NCBI GenBank assembly: GCA_019114495.1
Contig: DXFK01000198.1
Coordinates: 1 to 60,915, forward strand
Origin: Candidatus Blautia stercoravium
GTDB taxonomy: Bacteria; Bacillota; Clostridia; Lachnospirales; Lachnospiraceae
Direction of reading: 5' to 3'
DNA length: 60,915 nt
Made by a program: the position numbers and the translations under genes. Within the stretch, counting starts at the first letter, position 1; each line of letters opens with the position of its first letter. The notes beneath the pieces were generated by a model. That model saw only the letters and a program-made list of their open reading frames with translations. It did not search any database and was not told the DNA's origin. Shown here piece after piece: positions 31,011 to 40,267 of this stretch.

Positions 31011-31715
31011 ATGGAAGCGTTGACGCAGATACTGGAAAATCTGGACTGGAGTCCCCTTTGGATTTCCTTAAAAACAGGAATTGCTGCCACATTTTTCTCT
31101 TTCTTTCTGGGAATTTTTGCGGCGGCAAAGGCTATGAAAGCCGGAGGGAAAACAAGGGCTGTGCTGGACGGTATTCTCACGCTGCCCATGGTGCTGCCCC
31201 CTACGGCAGCAGGCTTTTTTCTTCTGCTGACCTTTAGCACCAGAAGGCCCGTGGGGGCTTTTTTGTATGATTCCTTTCATATTAAAATCATACAGTCTTG
31301 GGCCGGTTGTGTTCTGGCGGCAGTGGTGATTGCCTTTCCCTTGATGTACCGCAATGCCAGGGGGGCTTTTGAACAGATAGACCCTAATCTGATTTATGCG
31401 GCCCGCACTTTGGGCATGTCTGAGACAAAAATTTTTTGGAAGGTGGTGCTTCCCACCGCCGGACCGGGTGTGGCTGCCGGAACCGTGCTGACCTTTGCCA
31501 GGGCTCTGGGAGAATATGGCGCCACTTCTATGCTGGCGGGAAATATTCCGGGAAAGACGGGAACCATATCCCAGAAAATCGCCATGGTAATTCAGGACGG
31601 AGATTATGCCACTGCAGGCTTCTGGGTGGGTATTGTGCTTGTGGCAGCGTTTGGAATCCTGCTGGTTATGAATCTGGTGACAGGCAGAAAAGGAAATCGG
31701 AGAAAACGCTGGTAA
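31011..31715 (+). CDS. modB: molybdate ABC transporter permease
   Basis: TLPMVLPPTAAGFFLLL; ARALGEYGATSMLAGNIPGKTGTI. Confidence 0.95.
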   Translation: MEALTQILENLDWSPLWISLKTGIAATFFSFFLGIFAAAKAMKAGGKTRAVLDGILTLPMVLPPTAAGFFLLLTFSTRRPVGAFLYDSFHIKIIQSWAGCVLAAVVIAFPLMYRNARGAFEQIDPNLIYAARTLGMSETKIFWKVVLPTAGPGVAAGTVLTFARALGEYGATSMLAGNIPGKTGTISQKIAMVIQDGDYATAGFWVGIVLVAAFGILLVMNLVTGRKGNRRKRW

Positions 31716-31765
31716 AAGTTTACCGAAAGCGGCAGACTTCCGATGAGGCAGAGAGGTGTAGGTTT

Positions 31766-32803
31766 ATGGAAGTGAAGATAAAGAAAAAGCTGGAAAGATT
31801 TCAGCTTGCTGTAGAGTTTTCCAGCGACTGCCGCCGTATTGGTATTCTGGGGGCATCGGGAAGCGGAAAAAGTCTGCTGCTGCGAAGTCTGGCAGGAGTG
31901 GAAAGCGTAGATGAGGGGAAAATTGTCGTTTGCGGCAGAGCGTTACTGGATACAGAACAAAAAATCTGCCAGAAGCCCCAGAAAAGGAAGGTAGGATATC
32001 TGTTTCAGAATTATGCCCTTTTTCCTGCCATGACGGTGGAAGAAAACATAATGGCAGGACTTTCGGGAAGCCGGAGGGAAAAGAGGGAGAAGGCAGCACA
32101 GTTCATAGAAAAATTTCATTTAAAAGGACTGGAAAAACGTCTTCCCCAAGAACTTTCAGGAGGACAGCAGCAGAGAGCCGCACTGGCAAGAATGATGATA
32201 TGCGAGCCGGAGGTAATTCTTCTGGATGAGCCTTTTTCTGCGCTGGACGTATATCTGAGGGATCAGCTTCAAAGAGAGATGATGGAATTTTTGAAGGAGT
32301 ATTCTGGAACTGTGATTCTGGTTTCTCACAGCAGAGATGAGATTTATCGCATGAGTGAGGAAATGCTGGTCATGGACCATGGCCGGATCGTGGGGCAGGG
32401 AGAAACGAAAGCGCTGTTTCAAAATCCCCGGACAAAGGTGACAGCACGCCTTACCGGGTGCAAGAATATCGCTGATGCGCAGACAAAAGAAGAAAATGAG
32501 ATTGTGGTACCGGACTGGGGCACAGCCTTTCAGCTTAAAACCCGCAGCACGGAAGGGGTAAAAGCCGTGGGGGTCCGCGCCCATGAATTTCTGATAAAAG
32601 AAGAGGAAAACTGTCTGTGCTTTCCTTTGCTGAAGCCTATTGTGACGGAGGATATGTTTGAGTATAATATATCCTTTCTGGCAAGTCCAAAAGGAAAACA
32701 GAGGCTTGACTGGAAGGTTTCTAAATATTTGTGGGAGAATGCGGGAAAGATACCGGAAAGGCTATATTTGAAAGAGGAAAAACTGCTGTTTTTGTATGAG
32801 TAG
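31766..32803 (+). CDS. modC: molybdate ABC transporter ATP-binding protein
   Basis: GILGASGSGKSLLLRSLAGV, ELSGGQQQRAALARMM, LLDEPFSALD; start trimmed from 31436, whose extension overlaps modB out of frame. Confidence 0.92.
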   Translation: MEVKIKKKLERFQLAVEFSSDCRRIGILGASGSGKSLLLRSLAGVESVDEGKIVVCGRALLDTEQKICQKPQKRKVGYLFQNYALFPAMTVEENIMAGLSGSRREKREKAAQFIEKFHLKGLEKRLPQELSGGQQQRAALARMMICEPEVILLDEPFSALDVYLRDQLQREMMEFLKEYSGTVILVSHSRDEIYRMSEEMLVMDHGRIVGQGETKALFQNPRTKVTARLTGCKNIADAQTKEENEIVVPDWGTAFQLKTRSTEGVKAVGVRAHEFLIKEEENCLCFPLLKPIVTEDMFEYNISFLASPKGKQRLDWKVSKYLWENAGKIPERLYLKEEKLLFLYE

Positions 32804-32816
32804 GAGATGACGTCTG

Positions 32817-33179
32817 ATGAAATTGAAAAATGTGTTGGTGGTTGTGAAAGATATTGAAAAATCCAGGGAGTTTTACCATGATTTATTTGGACTGGATACG
32901 ATATTAGATCATGAGGGAAATATGATTTTAACAGAAGGTCTGGTGCTTCAGGACGAAAAAATCTGGAGAGACTTTGTGGGAAAAGAAATTGTGCAAAAGA
33001 GCAATTCTTGTGAACTTTATTTTGAAGAGCGGGATATAGAGGCGTTTGTGGAAAAACTGGAAGAACGCTATCCTTCTATTGAATATGTTAACCGTCTTAT
33101 GACCCATAGCTGGGGACAGAAAGTGGTTCGCTTTTATGATTTGGACGGTAATTTGATTGAGGTGGGGACGCCCATGTAA
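32817..33179 (+). CDS. VOC family (glyoxalase-like) protein
   Basis: LVVVKDIEKSREFYHDLFGLDTILDHEGNMIL...VVRFYDLDGNLIEVG. Confidence 0.9.
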   Translation: MKLKNVLVVVKDIEKSREFYHDLFGLDTILDHEGNMILTEGLVLQDEKIWRDFVGKEIVQKSNSCELYFEERDIEAFVEKLEERYPSIEYVNRLMTHSWGQKVVRFYDLDGNLIEVGTPM

Positions 33180-33270
33180 CTTTTCCCTATAAAACACATG
33201 ACCTTAGATAAAAGAAATGGTATAATCTTCTATATATAAGGCAGAATTTTTTATGAGAGGAGACGGTATT

Positions 33271-34053
33271 ATGCAAAATTATTCAGGGGAAGCAGGACTT
33301 CAGTATCATTTACAGATTCGCAGAGGGGACGTAGGACGGTATGTAATTTTGCCCGGTGACCCCAAGCGATGTGAGAAAATCGCAAAATATCTGGACAATC
33401 CTGTACTCATTGCAGACAGCCGGGAATACAAGACGTATACCGGATATCTGGACGGAGAAAAAGTCAGTGTGACTTCCACGGGAATCGGCGGGCCTTCGGC
33501 GTCTATTGCTCTGGAGGAACTGGTGCAATGCGGCGCGGACACCTTTGTCCGTGTGGGAACCTGCGGCGGTATGGATACAGAAGTAAAGGGCGGCGACCTT
33601 GTGATTGCCACAGGCGCTATCCGTATGGAGGGAACCAGCAAGGAATATGCGCCCATTGAATATCCGGCAGTACCTAATCTGCAGGTAACAAACGCACTGG
33701 TGGAGGCGGCCGGACGCTGCGGCTGTACTTACCACACAGGTGTGGTGGAGTGCAAAGATGCGTTTTACGGACAGCACGAACCGGAGACAAAGCCTGTGGG
33801 TTATGAATTGATGAACAAGTGGGAAGCCTGGCTGCGCATGGGCTGTAAAGCCTCAGAAATGGAATCCGCTGCACTGTTTATTGTGGGAAATTATCTGAAA
33901 GTGCGAGTGGGAACAGACCTGCTGGTGATAGGAAACCAGGAGAGAGAAAAGCAGGGGCTTGAGAACCCCATTGTACATGACACGGAAACGGCAATTCGCG
34001 TAGCAGTAGAGGGAATTCGTCTGCTGATTCAGAAAGACAGGGAAAGTGTATGA
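33271..34053 (+). CDS. udp: uridine phosphorylase / nucleoside phosphorylase
   Basis: [52 protein letters not shown]. Confidence 0.93.
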   Translation: MQNYSGEAGLQYHLQIRRGDVGRYVILPGDPKRCEKIAKYLDNPVLIADSREYKTYTGYLDGEKVSVTSTGIGGPSASIALEELVQCGADTFVRVGTCGGMDTEVKGGDLVIATGAIRMEGTSKEYAPIEYPAVPNLQVTNALVEAAGRCGCTYHTGVVECKDAFYGQHEPETKPVGYELMNKWEAWLRMGCKASEMESAALFIVGNYLKVRVGTDLLVIGNQEREKQGLENPIVHDTETAIRVAVEGIRLLIQKDRESV

Positions 34054-34505
34054 CAGAACAGGAAAAAAGAACTTTAGTGAATCGGGCTTTGGAGGCCAGA
34101 ACCTTTGCGTATGCCCCTTATTCTCATTTTCAGGTAGGGGCGGCGCTACTGACAAAGGAGGGACAGATTTTTACCGGCTGCAATATTGAAAATGCTGCCT
34201 ACAGTCCTACCAACTGTGCGGAACGGACTGCAGTTTTTAAGGCAGTTTCTGAGGGAGTCAGAGCGTTTGCTGCCATTGCCATTGTGGGCGGTATGGAAGG
34301 GGGAGAACCAACAGACTTGACAGCGCCCTGCGGTGTATGCAGGCAGGTGTTTATGGAATTTTGCGAGCCAAAAGAGTTTCGGATTCTTTTGGGAAAAGGC
34401 GACAAAACATGGGAAGAATATACTTTAGAGGAGTTGCTTCCCCTGGGATTTTCGGGAAAAAATCTGGAAATGCCGGAAGAGGAAAGGGAGAGAAATTACG
34501 CATAA
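34050..34505 (+). CDS. cdd: cytidine deaminase
   Basis: [18 protein letters not shown]...[19 protein letters not shown]...[13 protein letters not shown]. Confidence 0.97.
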   Translation: MTEQEKRTLVNRALEARTFAYAPYSHFQVGAALLTKEGQIFTGCNIENAAYSPTNCAERTAVFKAVSEGVRAFAAIAIVGGMEGGEPTDLTAPCGVCRQVFMEFCEPKEFRILLGKGDKTWEEYTLEELLPLGFSGKNLEMPEEERERNYA

Positions 34506-34536
34506 ACTTGGAACCATACAGAAAGGAAGGGTGCAC

Positions 34537-35724
34537 ATGAAGTATCGGAGAATTTTTACTATTGTACTGGATTCCCTGGGAATCGGGGCTATGCCGGATT
34601 CTGAAAAATATGGAGACATTGGGGTAGATACTTTAGGGCATATTGCAGAGCAGAGGGAGCGTTTTCGGATTCCCAATCTGCAGAAACTGGGCATTGCCAA
34701 TCTCCACAAATTGAAGAATATTCCGGAAGCGGAACAGCCAATGGCCTGCTATATGAAACTGCAGGAGAGAAGCTGCGGCAAGGATACCATGACGGGACAC
34801 TGGGAAATGATGGGGCTGCATGTGACAAAGCCTTTTAAAACTTTTACCGAAAACGGCTTTCCGCCGGAACTCATCCGGGAACTGGAACAGCGCACAGGCA
34901 GAACCATTATTGGAAACAAAAGCGCCAGCGGAACAGAAATCTTAGAAGAACTGGCAGAGCAGGAAATCCGGGAAGGGAAACTGATTGTGTATACCTCTGC
35001 GGATTCGGTACTGCAGATTTGCGGCAATGAAGAAACCATGGGACTGGAAACCTTGTACCATTACTGCGAAATAGCCAGAGAACTCACCATGCGGGATGAG
35101 TGGAAGGTGGGACGCGTCATTGCAAGACCTTATACCGGAAAGAAAAAAGGGGAGTTTAAGCGGACGGCAAACCGCCATGATTATGCCTTAAAACCCTATG
35201 GCAAAACGGCTCTGGACAGCTTAAAAGAAGCCGGACTTTCTGTGATTTCCGTGGGAAAGATTTACGATATTTTTGACGGACAGGGACTGACGGAGTCCAA
35301 CAAATCCAAAAGTTCGGTATACGGCATGGAACAGACCATAGACATTGCAAAAAGAGATTTCACAGGGCTGTGTTTTACCAATCTGGTGGATTTTGATGCT
35401 CTGTGGGGACACAGAAGAAATGTCCAGGGATATGCAGAGGAACTGGAGCGTTTTGATGAAAAGCTGGGTGTGCTCCTTTCTGTTCTGCGGAAAGATGATT
35501 TGCTGATTCTTACTGCGGATCACGGCAATGACCCGACGTATACAGGAACAGACCACACCAGAGAACAGGTGCCGTTTCTGGCCTATTCTCCCTCTATGAA
35601 GGAGGGGAAAAATCTGGGTGTCAGTGATACCTTTGCTGTAATTGGCGCTACCATTGCAGACAATTTCGGTGTGGCTATGCCGGAAGGAACCATTGGCACT
35701 TCCCTGTTAAAAGAACTTCTGTAG
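34537..35724 (+). CDS. deoB: phosphopentomutase
   Basis: [59 protein letters not shown]. Confidence 0.97.
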   Translation: MKYRRIFTIVLDSLGIGAMPDSEKYGDIGVDTLGHIAEQRERFRIPNLQKLGIANLHKLKNIPEAEQPMACYMKLQERSCGKDTMTGHWEMMGLHVTKPFKTFTENGFPPELIRELEQRTGRTIIGNKSASGTEILEELAEQEIREGKLIVYTSADSVLQICGNEETMGLETLYHYCEIARELTMRDEWKVGRVIARPYTGKKKGEFKRTANRHDYALKPYGKTALDSLKEAGLSVISVGKIYDIFDGQGLTESNKSKSSVYGMEQTIDIAKRDFTGLCFTNLVDFDALWGHRRNVQGYAEELERFDEKLGVLLSVLRKDDLLILTADHGNDPTYTGTDHTREQVPFLAYSPSMKEGKNLGVSDTFAVIGATIADNFGVAMPEGTIGTSLLKELL

Positions 35725-35746
35725 AATGACAAAAGGAGAAGCTTAC

Positions 35747-36394
35747 ATGGAGAAAAGAGAAATTTTAAGCAGACTGGACCATACATTGTTAAAACAGACA
35801 GCCACCTGGGAAGAAATTCGCAGGATTTGTGAAGAAGGAATGAAATGTCAGACCGCGTCGGTGTGTATTCCTCCCTGCTATGTAAAAAGGGCAAAGGAGT
35901 ATGTGCAGGGCAAAGTAAACATCTGCACGGTTATTGGATTTCCAAATGGAAATACCACAATGGCTGTGAAGGTTTTGGAAACCAGAGATGCCGTGGAGAA
36001 CGGTGCAGATGAAATTGATATGGTTATCAATCTGGGTATGGTAAAAGAACGGGATTATGCCCGAGTGCTGGAGGAAATACAGGCTGTGAAGCAGGCCTGC
36101 GGCGGGAAAGTTTTAAAGGTGATTATAGAAACCTGTCTGCTCACAGAAGAGGAAAAACTGGAAATGTGCCGTGTGGTCACTCAGTCTGGTGCAGAATACA
36201 TTAAGACTTCTACCGGATTTTCCACGGGAGGCGCCACTTTTGCAGATGTGAAGCTGCTGCGTAAGTATGTGGGAGAGCAGGTGAAGGTAAAAGCGGCTGG
36301 AGGGATTGCTTCTGTGGAAGACGCGGAGAAATTTCTGGCACTTGGCGCAGACCGTCTGGGTACCAGCAGACTGATAAACTTGTTGGAAAAATAA
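35747..36394 (+). CDS. deoC: deoxyribose-phosphate aldolase
   Basis: [47 protein letters not shown]. Confidence 0.97.
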   Translation: MEKREILSRLDHTLLKQTATWEEIRRICEEGMKCQTASVCIPPCYVKRAKEYVQGKVNICTVIGFPNGNTTMAVKVLETRDAVENGADEIDMVINLGMVKERDYARVLEEIQAVKQACGGKVLKVIIETCLLTEEEKLEMCRVVTQSGAEYIKTSTGFSTGGATFADVKLLRKYVGEQVKVKAAGGIASVEDAEKFLALGADRLGTSRLINLLEK

Positions 36395-36418
36395 AATTTT
36401 GTTTTTCTGAAAAAACTG

Positions 36419-36450
36419 CTTGACCTAGAGTGAACTTCAAGGAGTATGCT
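36419..36450 (+). promoter_or_regulatory. MerR-family-type promoter (19-bp spacer with dyad)
   Basis: TTGACC-19 bp-TATGCT with CTTGA-N13-TCAAG and AGTGAACT dyad inside the spacer. Confidence 0.7.
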
Positions 36451-36483
36451 GTCCTAAGAAGAGCAGACAGGAGGACAAAAGAG

Positions 36484-36708
36484 ATGATATATAAAGAATT
36501 TCAGGACTTAAAACTTTCTTCCCTGGGTTTTGGCGCTATGCGCCTGCCTACACTGGGAGTTCAGCCGGACGCAGCCATTGATGAGGAAAAAACTGCGGGA
36601 ATGATTGCCCGCGCCATAGAAAAAGGCGTGAATTATTTTGATACGGCTTACGGTTATCACAATGGACAGTCAGAAGTGATATGTGGATTCCTTCTCTACA
36701 GGCTGTGA
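36484..36708 (+). pseudogene. Truncated aldo/keto reductase
   Basis: N-terminal AKR (LSSLGFGAMRLPTLG...IEKGVNYFDTAYGYHNGQSEV) then unrelated residues ICGFLLYRL and stop; about 75 aa instead of about 300+. Confidence 0.85.
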
Positions 36709-36841
36709 TTGAAACAAAATGTACAAGAAAATCCATGACAATAAAAAAACTAACTTATTTTAACCGGAATTTTGATGGGAAAGAAGTCAAGATTTTTCTG
36801 CTGCAGCCTGTCAAAATGTAAAGAAACGGGGGATAAACAAC

Positions 36842-37666
36842 ATGAAAACATGGAGAGAAATCGCAGAACTTACAGGCTTTTCCGGGGAAGTTCTACAGGA
36901 ATTAGAAGAAACAGCAAATCAGACAATGAGAAACCTGCCAAAGGACGGGGACCTGCAGCAGATATTGAAAAATCTCACAGACCCCTTTTGCTGGGAGGAA
37001 GCAAGAAAAGTTTTGAAGAAACTATTGCAGACAGATAAGAAAGGTATGAACATGCTGCTCTGTATGCTGACAGCCTGTGGATATACTTATGAAAAATATG
37101 AAAATCTGGGTATTTCAGAAGAAATTTTTGCAGAAACTATGAAGTGCTTTTGGCGCTTTATTCAGGAACATCAGGTCAGCTATGGCTGTTATGGATTTGA
37201 CCGGGATTTCTGGACAGGCAGACAGCTTTCCCTGCAGTTGTTCCGCCTGGGAGAGCTGGAATATGAGATGTGCACACAGAAGGAAAAAAAGACCATTGCG
37301 GTACATATTCCCTCTGATGCGGACATCAGCAGTGAGAAAGTACAGGAATCTTTACACCAGGCCTGGGAATTTTTTGAAACGTACTATCCAAATTACAGAC
37401 AGGTGCCTTATACCTGTGAATCCTGGCTTTTAAGTCCTGCTTTAAAGGATTTGCTGCCTCCGAATTCCCGAATTTTAAAATTTCAGGCCCTTTTTGAAGT
37501 GGATAAAGTGGATTGGGAATCAGACGCAGTGCTGGAATGGGTTTTCCAGAAAAGGGGAAATTCCCTGGAGGAACTGCCGGAAGATACTTCTTTGCAGAGA
37601 AAAATGAAAGCCTGTCTTTTGGACGGGGGAAAAGTAGGAGAAGCTTTTGGATACCTGAAAGTATAG
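36842..37666 (+). CDS. Conserved protein, acyltransferase-domain-like (DUF5596-type)
   Basis: 274-aa ORF with RBS; YPNYRQVPYTCESWLLSPALKDLLPPNSRILKFQALFEV resembles acyltransferase-domain-containing proteins; family recalled, not searched. Confidence 0.6.
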   Translation: MKTWREIAELTGFSGEVLQELEETANQTMRNLPKDGDLQQILKNLTDPFCWEEARKVLKKLLQTDKKGMNMLLCMLTACGYTYEKYENLGISEEIFAETMKCFWRFIQEHQVSYGCYGFDRDFWTGRQLSLQLFRLGELEYEMCTQKEKKTIAVHIPSDADISSEKVQESLHQAWEFFETYYPNYRQVPYTCESWLLSPALKDLLPPNSRILKFQALFEVDKVDWESDAVLEWVFQKRGNSLEELPEDTSLQRKMKACLLDGGKVGEAFGYLKV

Positions 37667-37830
37667 AATGCAGGAGAAAAAGCAAAGACTGCAGAAGAAG
37701 TGGGCGCCTGCGCCGTTAGGGCTCTGGAGAGGATTCCGGCTGAGATACGGGCTGCTGGTGGTGCGGCCTTTTATCCCGAACTGGATACAGATAACAGAAT
37801 TCATGAATTATTTTTAAAGGAGTGCAGAAC

Positions 37831-38751
37831 ATGACACTGACACAGTTGCATTATCTGATTACCATAGCGGAAACAAAATCATTGAACAAAGCGGCAGAAC
37901 TTTTATACGTTTCACAGCCTTCGCTGACCAATGCCATGAAGGAACTGGAAAAGGAGCTGGGACTGATACTTCTCTATCGGGGCGGCAAAGGTGTAGCGCT
38001 GACTAATGACGGTGCGGAATTTCTGCTTCACGCGAAAGAAATTTATGACCAATATGAAGCTGTGGTACAGAAATACAGCAAAAACGGAAGCTACCGAAAG
38101 AAATTCGGGGTTTCTACCCAGCATTATTCCTTTGCGGTGAAAGCCTTTGTGGATATGGCGAAAGAATTTGATATGTCCAAATACGAGTTTGCTATCCGGG
38201 AAACCGAGACCAGAAAGGTGCTCAGTGATGTCAGCACCTTGCGAAGTGAAATCGGTGTCCTGTATCTTTCTGACTTTAACCGGAAGGCTATGGAAAAAAT
38301 GATGAAAACCGCAAGCCTGGAATTTCATCATCTGATTTCCTGCGGGGCTTATGTATACCTGTGGAAACAGCACCCTCTGGCAAAGGAAACCTCCATAAGA
38401 TTTGAGCAGCTCAGCGGCTACCCTTGTCTGTCGTTTGAACAGGGAGAGAACAGCTCCTTCTATTTTGCGGAAGAAATTCTTTCCACCAATGAATATGCCC
38501 AAATTATCAAAGCCAATGACCGGGCCACCATGCTGAATCTTATGGTGGGGCTCAACGGCTACACTCTCTGCTCCGGGATTATCTGCGAGGAATTAAACGG
38601 AGGTGATTATGTGGCGATTCCCTTTGAAGGGGACGAAGAAAACCAGGACAGTGTTATGGAAATCGGCTATATTACGAGAAAAAACATGGTGCTCAGTGAA
38701 ATGGGGGAAACGTATATAGAAGCCATTAAGAAATATTTGAATATAGAATAA
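37831..38751 (+). CDS. LysR family transcriptional regulator
   Basis: [44 protein letters not shown]. Confidence 0.95.
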   Translation: MTLTQLHYLITIAETKSLNKAAELLYVSQPSLTNAMKELEKELGLILLYRGGKGVALTNDGAEFLLHAKEIYDQYEAVVQKYSKNGSYRKKFGVSTQHYSFAVKAFVDMAKEFDMSKYEFAIRETETRKVLSDVSTLRSEIGVLYLSDFNRKAMEKMMKTASLEFHHLISCGAYVYLWKQHPLAKETSIRFEQLSGYPCLSFEQGENSSFYFAEEILSTNEYAQIIKANDRATMLNLMVGLNGYTLCSGIICEELNGGDYVAIPFEGDEENQDSVMEIGYITRKNMVLSEMGETYIEAIKKYLNIE

Positions 38752-38785
38752 TACAGAATACATACAAGAAAAAGGAATCCTACAA

Positions 38786-38834
38786 AAAAGGACAGTTCCA
38801 AACCTCAGGACAGAGGTGAGAACTGTCTTTTTTG
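38786..38834 (+). terminator. Terminator after lysR
   Basis: AAAAGGACAGTTC...GAACTGTCTTTTTT hairpin. Confidence 0.8.
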
Positions 38835-38875
38835 CTTATAAATACAAACTATTACTCATAATGCATATTTTTTAT

Positions 38876-38904
38876 TTGACGGATTAGTTTTCCTGTGATA
38901 TCCT
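38876..38904 (+). promoter_or_regulatory. Predicted sigma-A promoter for the arylsulfotransferase operon
   Basis: TTGACG-17 bp-TATCCT upstream of the trxB-like gene. Confidence 0.6.
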
Positions 38905-39010
38905 TTCAAATATCATATTTCCTAGCTAAATAGTATGAAAACTAGGATAATGAGAAGCAGACAGCAGAAAAAGTTTTTTTCAGAGAACCGAACAGAAAGG
39001 TGGACAGCAG

Positions 39011-39937
39011 ATGGGAGAAAAAATACCGGATTTGCTTATTATCGGCAGCGGTCCGGCAGGACTGACAGCAGGAATTTATGCCAGAAGAGCCAACCTGACC
39101 GTGCAGATAGTGGAGAAGGAATACAGAGGAACCGGACAGATTGCAGACAGTGGCCGAGTGGACAATTACCCGGGACTTCCGGGAATTGTGGGATACGAAC
39201 TGGGAGAGCAGTTTCGGCAACATGCCAAAAGCTGTGGAGTTTCTTTTACAGAAGGAGAAGCCGGAAAGCTTTGGAGTGACGAAGGCAAGTGGAAATGCCG
39301 CCTGGAGGATGGAAGAGTTCTGGAATCCAGAGCTATTATCTATGCAGCCGGTACGGTACACAGGCAGCTGCGCATACCGGGAGAACAGCAGTTTTTCGGA
39401 AAAGGGGTTCACGTCTGTGTATTGTGTGACGGAGCTTTTTATAAAGACCGGGTGGCAGCAGTCATTGGCGGCGGAGACAGTGCTGTAGACGCAGCCCTGT
39501 ATCTGGCAGGAATCTGTAAAAAGGTGCTGCTCCTTCACCGAAGAGAAGACTTCCGGGCTGCTAAGTCCTCCGTCCTTCGGGCAGAAGCAGAAGAAAACAT
39601 CGAAATTCTCAGAAATACCGTAGTCAGCAAAATAGAGGGAACCCACAAGGCAGAGGCCATATGGACTCAGGACAACAGACGGCTTCCGGTGGACGGTATT
39701 TTTGTAGAAATCGGGCAGATACCACGCACGGAGATTCTGAGAGAGCTTGCGGTGACAGACGAAGATGGGTACATACAGGCTGACGAAACAGGAAGAACAG
39801 CCCTGAAAGGTTTTTACGGAGCCGGAGATGTGCGAACCAAAAGCCTGCGTCAGGTGATTACGGCAGCGGCAGACGGAGCCAATGCAGCCGTTCTGGCAGC
39901 AGAAGATTTGAGGCGAACAGTAGAGAAAGAGGTGTAA
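39011..39937 (+). CDS. Thioredoxin reductase-like FAD protein with CVLC redox motif
   Basis: LLIIGSGPAGLTAGIYARRANLTVQIVEKE; HVCVLCDGAFYKDR; VIGGGDSAVDAALYLA. Confidence 0.93.
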   Translation: MGEKIPDLLIIGSGPAGLTAGIYARRANLTVQIVEKEYRGTGQIADSGRVDNYPGLPGIVGYELGEQFRQHAKSCGVSFTEGEAGKLWSDEGKWKCRLEDGRVLESRAIIYAAGTVHRQLRIPGEQQFFGKGVHVCVLCDGAFYKDRVAAVIGGGDSAVDAALYLAGICKKVLLLHRREDFRAAKSSVLRAEAEENIEILRNTVVSKIEGTHKAEAIWTQDNRRLPVDGIFVEIGQIPRTEILRELAVTDEDGYIQADETGRTALKGFYGAGDVRTKSLRQVITAAADGANAAVLAAEDLRRTVEKEV

Positions 39938-39939
39938 AA

Positions 39940-40251
39940 ATGCAGGAATTAAATCAGAAAACATTTGAAGAGAAAACTCAATCCGGGGAAGGGGCAGCAA
40001 TTCTTTTTTACTCCCCCACTTGCGCTCATTGTAAAAGGACGGAGGCAGGTATAGAGGAGCTGGAGGTCGAAGGAGTACAGACATTTTTCGGAAAAGTGGA
40101 CATTACGGCAGAGCCGGAACTGGCCTCCCGGTGGGATATACAGGTGCTGCCAACCCTTTTGTTTTTCCGGGATGGAGCGGTGAAAGACAAAAAAACAGGT
40201 TTTACACATAAATTAATCATAAATGAAGCAGTCAAAAAATTGAGTGAATAA
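39940..40251 (+). CDS. Thioredoxin-like protein with CAHC motif
   Basis: AAILFYSPTCAHCKRTEAGIEEL...WDIQVLPTLLFFRDGAV. Confidence 0.92.
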   Translation: MQELNQKTFEEKTQSGEGAAILFYSPTCAHCKRTEAGIEELEVEGVQTFFGKVDITAEPELASRWDIQVLPTLLFFRDGAVKDKKTGFTHKLIINEAVKKLSE

Positions 40252-40267
40252 ACGGAGGTAGAGAAAG

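Noticed and set aside
31436-31765. N-terminal extension of the modC ORF
   Set aside because: Overlaps modB out of frame; ModC homology starts at MEVKIKKKLERFQL (31766).
38942-40084. 380-aa minus-strand ORF opposite the thioredoxin reductase/thioredoxin genes
   Set aside because: Low-complexity Cys/Ser/Phe-rich translation with no motifs, exactly antisense to well-supported genes; shadow ORF.
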